Assembly: GCA_039707465.1 (NCBI GenBank)
Contig: CM077647.1
Span: 44,639,110 to 44,703,109 of the forward strand
Length of the DNA: 64,000 nucleotides
Source: Rhabdophis nuchalis
Lineage: Eukaryota > Chordata > Lepidosauria > Squamata > Natricidae
Reading direction: 5' to 3'
Shown here: positions 57,585 through 64,000 of the stretch, piece after piece
Numbering within the stretch: position 1 is the stretch's first letter
Layout of the letters: each line of letters opens with the position of its first letter
The notes under the pieces: generated by a model
What the model was told of the DNA's origin: nothing
Databases searched by the model: none
What the model saw: only the letters and a program-made list of their open reading frames with translations
Program-made: the position numbers and the translations under genes

Positions 57585-57960
57585 GATAGGCCCGTGATGG
57601 TGAACCTTGGCATGAGTGCCCAAAGTGGCAAGCAGAGTCATGTCTCCGGGCACACATGGCAGTGCCTTTTCTTCTTTGGGGTTTTTGGCATGCATGCGGG
57701 CACAATGATCAGCTGGACTTTGTGCATGCAGCAGTGCCGAAAACTGGAAGAGCTGGACTTCTGTTTTCCAGCATGAACATGCGCACTGTCCATCTGACTG
57801 TCGCACACCCATGCATGCCAGATACTAGAAGACTAGCTGGCCAGAAACTGGAAGTTCATTTTCTGACATGCACATGCCCCCTGGGAAGCTCCTCTTCCAG
57901 ATTGCAGCCCTGACAAGCACCCATAAACATGCACACACACTCCCTTTTCATCCATCACTA
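57585..57960 (+). mobile_element. Probable decayed hAT-type repeat
   Basis: The opening GATGGTGAACCTTGGCATGA and GTGCCCAAAGTGGCA, and CACATGGCAGTGCC-type phrases, resemble a common squamate hAT repeat whose consensus begins near TGGCGAACCTATGGCACGCG. The other end was not identified. Confidence 0.35.
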
Positions 57961-58107
57961 TGAAAGAGAATGAAGGGGAAAGTGGAATATGGTTTGGGGA
58001 CCATCTACACATGATAGTACACAATTGACATCATATGAGAGCCACAACTCTACCTACGATTCAATCCATGTTGATGAACAGGTTTTCTTCCCACATTGGT
58101 CTTCTTT

Positions 58108-61100
58108 ACAATTTATTTTTTATTTATTTATTTTAATTCGATTTATATCCCACCCTTCTCCACGAGGGATCCAGGGCGGCGCACAGGAATTTAAAAGCAT
58201 ATAAGACAGAATATACAAAATTTAAAAGCATATTAAATTACTAGAAACTAAAATAGCCCCAGCGGGAGGTTAGGCTAGGCCGGCTTGATGAAAAAGATGT
58301 GTCTTTAGACACTGGCGGAAGAGGCGGAGGTCCGAGATGGTATGAAGTTCAGGGGGGAGGTTGTTCCAAAGGGCAGGGCCTGCCACAGAAAAGGCTCTTC
58401 CCCTGGGTGTCGTCAGACAGCATTGCCCGGCCGACGGCACCCTGAGAAGGCCTTCTCTGTGGGAGCGGATCGGCCATAGGGATGTATTGGGCAGGAGATG
58501 GTCTCGCATATAACTAGGCCCCGAGCCATGGAGAAATTTAAAGATGGTCGTCAAAACCTTGAAGCGCACCCGAAAGACAACAGGAAGCCAGTGCAGCTCG
58601 CGCAGGATAGGTGTTATAAGGGAGTATCTCGGAGCTCCCGTTATTACCCGCGTGGCTGCATTCTGGACTAGCTGTAGCTTTCGAGTGCACCTCAAGGGAA
58701 GCCCCATGTAGAGAGCGTTGCAGTAGTCGAGCCGGGATGTCACGAGTGCTTGAGTGACTGTGCAAAGGGCAGCCCGGTCCAGTAAGGGGCGCAATTGGCG
58801 CATCAGGCGTACCTGATGAAACGCCCCCCTGGCCACGGCTGCCACATGGTCCTCCATAGACAGCCGGGAATCCAGGAGGACACCCAAATTGCGCACCCTC
58901 TCCACGGGGGCCAGTGTTTCGCCCCCAATGACCAGAGTTGGAGTAATCTGGCTGAACGGGGTGCCGGAAACCACAGCCACTCGGTCTTGGACGGGTTGAG
59001 TTTGAGTTTGTTACTACCCATGCAGATCCGTACGGCCTCCAAACACCAGGATAGCACCTCAGCGGCATCGTTGGGGTGGTCTGGGGTGGATATGTACAGC
59101 TGGGTGTCATCAGCGTACAGATGATATCCCACCCCAAAACCACGGATGATCTCGCCCAGCGGCTTCATATATGTGTTGAACAGAAGGGGCGAGAGGACTG
59201 ACTCCTGAGGAACCCCGCATAAGAGGGGTCTCGAGGTTGACCTCTGCCCTCCTGTCAACACATATTGCGACCGACCAGAGAGGTAAGACGAGAACCACTG
59301 TAAAACGGTGCCTCCCAGCCCCAACCTCCCCAGTCGGCGCAATAGGATACCATGGTCGATGGTATCAAAAGCCGCTGAGAGGTCTAACAGGACAAGGATA
59401 GAGGAACAACTTCTATCCCGTGCCCTCCAGAGATCATCAACCAACGTGACCAATGCCGTCTCGGTGCTGTGACTGGGTCGGAAGCCGGACTGGTGCGGGT
59501 CTAGATAATCAAATTCCTCCAAGTGTCGCGGAAACTGTTGGGCCACCACACTCTCAACAACCTTTGCTAGAAAGTGGAGGTTGGAGACTGGACGATAGTT
59601 CTCCAATAATGCTGGGTCCAGGGATGGCTTCTTGAGGAGGGGCCTTACTACCGCCTCTTTTAAGACGGCAGGCAAGGACCCCTCACTCAAAGATGCGTTG
59701 ACAATCTCCTGGAGCCAGCCTCGTGTCGTCTCCCAGGATGCCAGTACAAGCCAGGAGGGACACAGGTCCAATAAACATGTGGTAGCCTTAAGTCTCTTTG
59801 ACAACCTGTCCATATCCTTGGTAGTAACAAAGTCAAACAGAATGGTACCTCAACACCAGCCTTGGGCAGTCCAGCCGGACCACTCTCGATTGAGGGTAAC
59901 TCATTCCGAATCCGAGTGATTTTATCCTGCAGATAAATCCCAAATTCCTCTGCTCGTCCCTGCAGAGGGGGTTCCTGCGGCCTCTGGTGAAGGAGGGAGT
60001 GGGTTACCCCAAACAGGGTGGCAGGGCGGTTATCTGCGGATGCAATAAGGATGGCACAATACTCACGTTTTGCCACCCTTATCGCCACTAAGTAAGCCCT
60101 AATATGGGCTCTCACTAGTGTTCGGTCAGCTTCAGAGCGAGAAGATCTCCATCTGCACTCTAGGCATCTCCTGAGGCGTTTCATCTCCCTCAGCTCCTCA
60201 GAAAACCAAGGAGCCTGGGTGACTCATCGCCGCAAGAGAGGCTGCAAGGGCGCGACTCGGTCCAAGGCCCCCGTGGCTGCACTTAACCATGTGGTCACTA
60301 GGTCCTCAGTCGAGTCACGGGGTAGGATCACAGGAATTGGCCCAAGCTCCCTCTGGAACCCGTCTGGGTCCATCAGGAGCCTGGGGCAGAACCATCTAGG
60401 AATGTCGGGCTCCGCCTCCCCGCGGTGAGGTGAGGCGATTGGAAAGTCCAACCGAAGGAGAGTGTGATCTGTCCATGACAAGGGTGTGATGGCTAAATCC
60501 CCTGTTCCCAGATCACTACTCCACTGTCCCGAGACGAAGATCAAATCCAGGCTGTGTCCCCCCTCATGAGTAGGGCCTAAAACTACCTGGGTCAGGTCCA
60601 TGGCCGTCATGGAAGCCATGAACTCCCGAGCTGCTCCAGAGGTCTCGCCTACTGACGGCAAGTTAAAGTCCCCCATGACCAAAAGTCTGGGGGTCTCAAC
60701 CGCCGCCTCGGCTACCACCTCTAGGAGCTCGGGCAGGGCTGTTGTTGCATAGCGAGGAGCCAGGTATACAACTAACATGCCCAACTGCCTCCCTAGGCCC
60801 CACCTCACGAAGAGGGACTCACATCCAGTCATCTGAGGGACAGTGGTCTCCCTCGGCTCAAGACCTTCCCTAATCATAATCGCCACCCCCCACCCCTCCC
60901 TAGGGCCTTGGCTGATGAAAGGCACGGTAACCTGGTGGGCACATTTCTACGAGGGGCAAACCCCCCTCGTGGCCCAACCAGGTTTCCGTTATACCCACCA
61001 GGTCCGGGTCCCCCTCTGACACAAGGTCATAAATGAGGGGGGCTTTTTGTACCACGGACCTGGCGTTGCATAACATCAGCCTAGGGCCCCAGTCCTGTGA

Positions 61101-61690
61101 TTCCTGCCCTCCTAGTCTGCGAAGGGAGCAAGGGGCATTGGAAAGCGTGACCGCCTGTATCCAGCGGCCTCGGTCCTCTGACGTCCGCCTCCCACCGCCC
61201 CTGCCCCTCCCTAGAACCGGAACGATAGAAAAAACCTCAGTGGAAACGACCCCCCCCCTTCCCCTTCCTCCGTATCACTACTTCCGCCGGCCAGCCTTAT
61301 CGTATGCTGTCCCCTCCCTGGGCTATTTCCCCCCTCCACCCTGGAACCCCCTAACAGCCGAATTAAAAAATTAAATTAAAAACCCCTCAGTTTGCGCTTC
61401 GCCCACCTCTCAGGAGCAATCAGTCCATCCTCGAGGTGGACCCACGTTAGACAAAGGGATCAGGCCTGCGAGAGCGGAGACTCCCGCAGGCAAAGGAGAT
61501 CACGCCTAGAATACATTACTAAAAACACGGAGGTCATCCATACCTAGGGGACAAAGTGCAAGTCCGAAACAAGTCCAAAACAGAGTCCAGGGTAAAATAA
61601 AGTGACAGGTGAAAAGTGTGTATAAGTGGATGTAATCCATTTAGGGCAGAGGGGAGAAAACAGTCAGACTGATGATCTTATGGATGGGGG
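58108..61690 (-). mobile_element. L2-type LINE, long copy (copy 12)
   Basis: The 3' end at 58108 has an AAATAAATAAAAAATAAATT-type tail and hairpin CCGCCCT-like (58151-58180). Coding remnants extend to about 61090 and the leader to about 61690, homologous with 7690-8190 of copy 1 in the opposite orientation. It lies head to head with copy 13. Confidence 0.85.
58270..61090 (-). pseudogene. L2 APE/reverse transcriptase ORF, broken (copy 12)
   Basis: APE motifs are NARSVVQKAP (near 61070; the motif Asn before K is changed to Gln), [33 protein letters not shown] and SWTDHTLLRLDF. The frame breaks at the same six-G run as copy 1 (near 60888). A stop follows PLQPLLRR near 60224 and a small lesion lies near 59840. 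The reverse transcriptase frame 59813 to 58803 holds [59 protein letters not shown] (Gly to Glu in the QG motif) and YADD at 59106-59117. A frameshift near 58965 leads to the open C-terminal frame 58980 to 58270, which ends at LFHQAGLA with a normal stop. Confidence 0.85.
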
Positions 61691-61699
61691 TATAGTGGT

Positions 61700-63890
61700 A
61701 TAGTGCCGCCGCGGGGGCCTTGGACCGAGTTGTGCCCTTGCGGCCTTTCCTGCGGCGTCATGTCACCCAGTCCCCTTGGTTTACCGAGGAGCGTCAGGAG
61801 ATGAAACGTCGCAAGAGACGCCTAGAGAGTAGGTGGAGATCTTCTCGATCCGAAGCTGACCGACCACTAGAGAGAGACCATATTAGGACTTACTTAGTGG
61901 CACTAAGAGTGGCCAAACGCGAGTATTGTGCCACTGTTATCGCGTCCGCGGAAAACCGCCCTGCCGCCCTGTTTGGGGTGACCCGCTCCCTCCTTCACCT
62001 GAGGCCGCGGGAAGCCCCTCTGCAGGGTCGAGCAGAGGAATTTGGAGTGTTTCTGCAGGACAAAATCACTCAGATTCGGAACGATTTGCCCTCCACTGAA
62101 AGTGATCCAGTCGATTTGTCCGGTGCTATTTTTGAGATAACACCCTGGGAGGAGTTTGACTTTGTCACTACCGAGCATATGGACAGGTTGCGGAGGAACC
62201 TTAGGGCCCCCACGTTTATTGGACCCGTGTCCATCCTGGCTTGTACTGGCATCCTGGGATGTGACATGGGGCTGGCTCCAGGGCATTGTAAATTCATCTC
62301 TGAGTGAGGTGTCCTTGCCTACCGTCTTGAAAGAGGCGGTGGTGAGGCCCCTCCTCAAGAAGCCATCCCTGGACCCAGTATTATTAGAAAACTATCGTCC
62401 CGTCTCCAACCTTCACTTTTTAGTGAAGGTTGTTGAGAGTGTGGTGGCCCAACAGTTTCCTCGACACCTGGAGGAAGTTGATTATCTAGACCCGCACCAG
62501 TCCGGCTTCTGACCCGGACACAGCACTGAGACGGCATTGGTCGCGTTGGTTGATGATCTCTGGAGGGCGCGGGATAGAGGTTGTTCCTCCATCCTAGTCC
62601 TGTTAGACCTCTCAGCGGCTTTTGATACCATCGACCATGGTATCTTATTGCACTGATTGGGGGGGGTTGGGGCTGAGATGTACCGTTTTATGGTGGTTCT
62701 CGTCGTACCTCTCTAATCGGTCGCAATGGGTGTTGGCAGGAGGGCAGAGGTCATCCCCGAGGCCCCTCACATGTGGGGTTCCTCAGGGGTCGGTCCTCTC
62801 TCCCCTTCTGTTCAACACCTATATGAAGCCGCTGGGCGAGATCATCCGTGGTTTTGGGGTGGAATACCATCTGTATGCTGACGACACCCAGCTGTACATA
62901 TCCACCCCAAACCACCCCAACGATGCCGTCGAGGTACTGTCCCGGTGTTTGGAGGCCGTCCGGATCTGGATGGGTAGTAACAAACTCAAGCTCAACCTGT
63001 CCAAGACCGAGTGGCTGTGGTTTCCAGCTCCCCGGTTCAGCCAGATAAGTCGAACACTGGCCATTGGGGGCAGACAACTAGCCCCCATGGAGAGGGCGTG
63101 CAACTTGGGCGTCCTCCTGGATTCCCAGCTGTCCATGGAGGACCATGTGGCAGCCGTGGCCAGGAGGGCGTTTTATCAGGTACGCCTGATATGCCAGTTG
63201 CGCCCCTTACTGGACCGGGGGGCCCTTCGCACAGTCACTCAATCGCTTGTGACTTCTCGGCTGGATTACTGTAACACTCTCTACATGGGGCTCCCCTTGA
63301 GGTGCACTCGAAAGCTACAGCTAGTTCAGAATGCGGCCGCGCGGGTGATTATGGGTGCCCCAAGGCAAGCCCACATAACACCTCTCCTGCGCGTGCTGCA
63401 CTGGCTGCCTGTGGCCTTTCGAGTGCGCTTCAAGGTGTTGACGACCATCTTCAAATCGCTCCATGGCTCGGTGCCTGGCTATATACGAGACTGCCTTCTG
63501 CCCCATACATCCCTTCGTCCGATACGCTCCCACAGAGAGGTCCTTCTCCGGGTGCCGTCGGCCAGGCAATGCCAGTTGGCCACACCCAGGGGATGGGCCT
63601 TCTCTGTGGCGGGCCCGGCCCTCTGGAACGACATACCCCCCGACCTTCGCACTACCTTGGGCCTCCGCCTCTTCCGCCAACGCCTTAAGACGTACCTATT
63701 TCAACAAGCCGGCCTAGCGTAGCCCCCCATTTCTGACTATATTTATACATTTTAATTTTTTAGGGTTTTAAAGGGTTTTTAGCACGGGTTTTAATTAATT
63801 TAATAGGTTTTTAATAATATATATTGTTTTGTAATGGTTTTTAATAATGCCTGTGCGCCGCCCTGAGTCCTAACAAGGAGAAGGGTGTTG
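61700..63890 (+). mobile_element. L2-type LINE, 5'-truncated (copy 13)
   Basis: Starts in the linker after the APE domain (ALDRVVPLRPFLRRHVTQ) and ends in the hairpin GCCGCCCTGAGTCCTAACAA, GGAGAAGGG, where the sequence departs to TGTTGTGATT. The last part of the hairpin stem and the tail are thus missing. Adjacent to the leader of copy 12 in head-to-head orientation. Confidence 0.85.
61720..63722 (+). pseudogene. L2 reverse transcriptase ORF, broken (copy 13)
   Basis: Frames are 61720-62307 (linker), then a shift near 62205, 62156-62512 ([25 protein letters not shown] then TGA at 62510-62512 in place of an Arg codon), [17 protein letters not shown] after LLH (same position as in copy 1), then 62622-63722 open. 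The last frame has YADD at 62874-62885, [55 protein letters not shown] and [14 protein letters not shown], ending LFQQAGLA with a normal stop. The endonuclease domain is absent. Confidence 0.85.
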
Positions 63891-64000
63891 TGATTATCAT
63901 TCCAGGTTTTGGCAGTTCAGTAGGTTTTAATTAAGTAGATTTTACCTTAATAAGTTTTAAATCATTGTTAGGCCACTGAATGAACCCTGAACCTAGGAAG
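63891..64000. other. Anonymous sequence at window end
   Basis: No feature recognised after the L2 hairpin breakpoint. Confidence 0.4.

Overview
The window looks like non-genic nuclear DNA from a squamate reptile, most likely a snake. No host protein-coding gene, rRNA or stand-alone tRNA gene could be recognised on either strand. The taxonomic inference rests on repeat content: three CR1-group (Rex1/L3-type) 3' ends carrying or abutting TTCTA pentamer microsatellites, a Sauria-type tRNA SINE, a chain of Dong/R4-type LINEs, abundant L2-type LINEs with a GC-rich 3' hairpin, CR1 LINEs, and mariner, Tigger-like and hAT MITEs. All family names come from reading translated motifs and recalled consensus sequences; no database search was possible.

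Layout. 1-5.5 kb: decayed Rex1/L3-type LINE with two further 3'-UTR fragments, one mariner-type MITE fragment, then AT-rich anonymous DNA. 5.48-12.12 kb: an L1-like element with a 184-codon ORF, bounded by a 15-bp target-site duplication (TSD) and split by a nearly full-length L2. 12.38-18.93 kb: an R4 LINE split in frame by a TA-flanked MITE, which itself holds a compound microsatellite and three L2 copies. 18.93-21.55 kb: three more R4 copies separated by TAA/ATT-type microsatellites. 21.5-23.1 kb: another LINE remnant and long GGA/GAA arrays. 23.1-28.5 kb: a long minus-strand L2 with a CpG-rich leader, hit by a 685-bp Tigger-like MITE. 28.5-48.4 kb: mostly anonymous AT-rich DNA with scattered CR1, L2, SINE and MITE copies and microsatellites. 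48.46-52.23 kb: a complete ORF1-only L1 (HAL1-like) with a 16-bp TSD, a hAT MITE, and a second hAT MITE containing a 5'-truncated copy of the same ORF1-only family. 53.6-64 kb: four more L2 copies, two of them long and head to head.

How the parts relate. The L2 and CR1 elements encode an AP endonuclease plus reverse transcriptase, the R4 elements a reverse transcriptase plus a C-terminal restriction-like endonuclease, and the HAL1-like element only the RNA-binding ORF1 protein, so it would need L1 ORF2 protein supplied in trans. Every autonomous LINE here is broken by stops, frameshifts, deletions or truncation. The only long intact retroelement ORF is the HAL1-like ORF1 (282 aa). The most interesting signals are the two ORF1-only or short-ORF L1-like elements, two ultra-short L2 insertions that are little more than the 3' hairpin, the R4/TAA-microsatellite association, and the nests in which the pre-insertion site can be read exactly.
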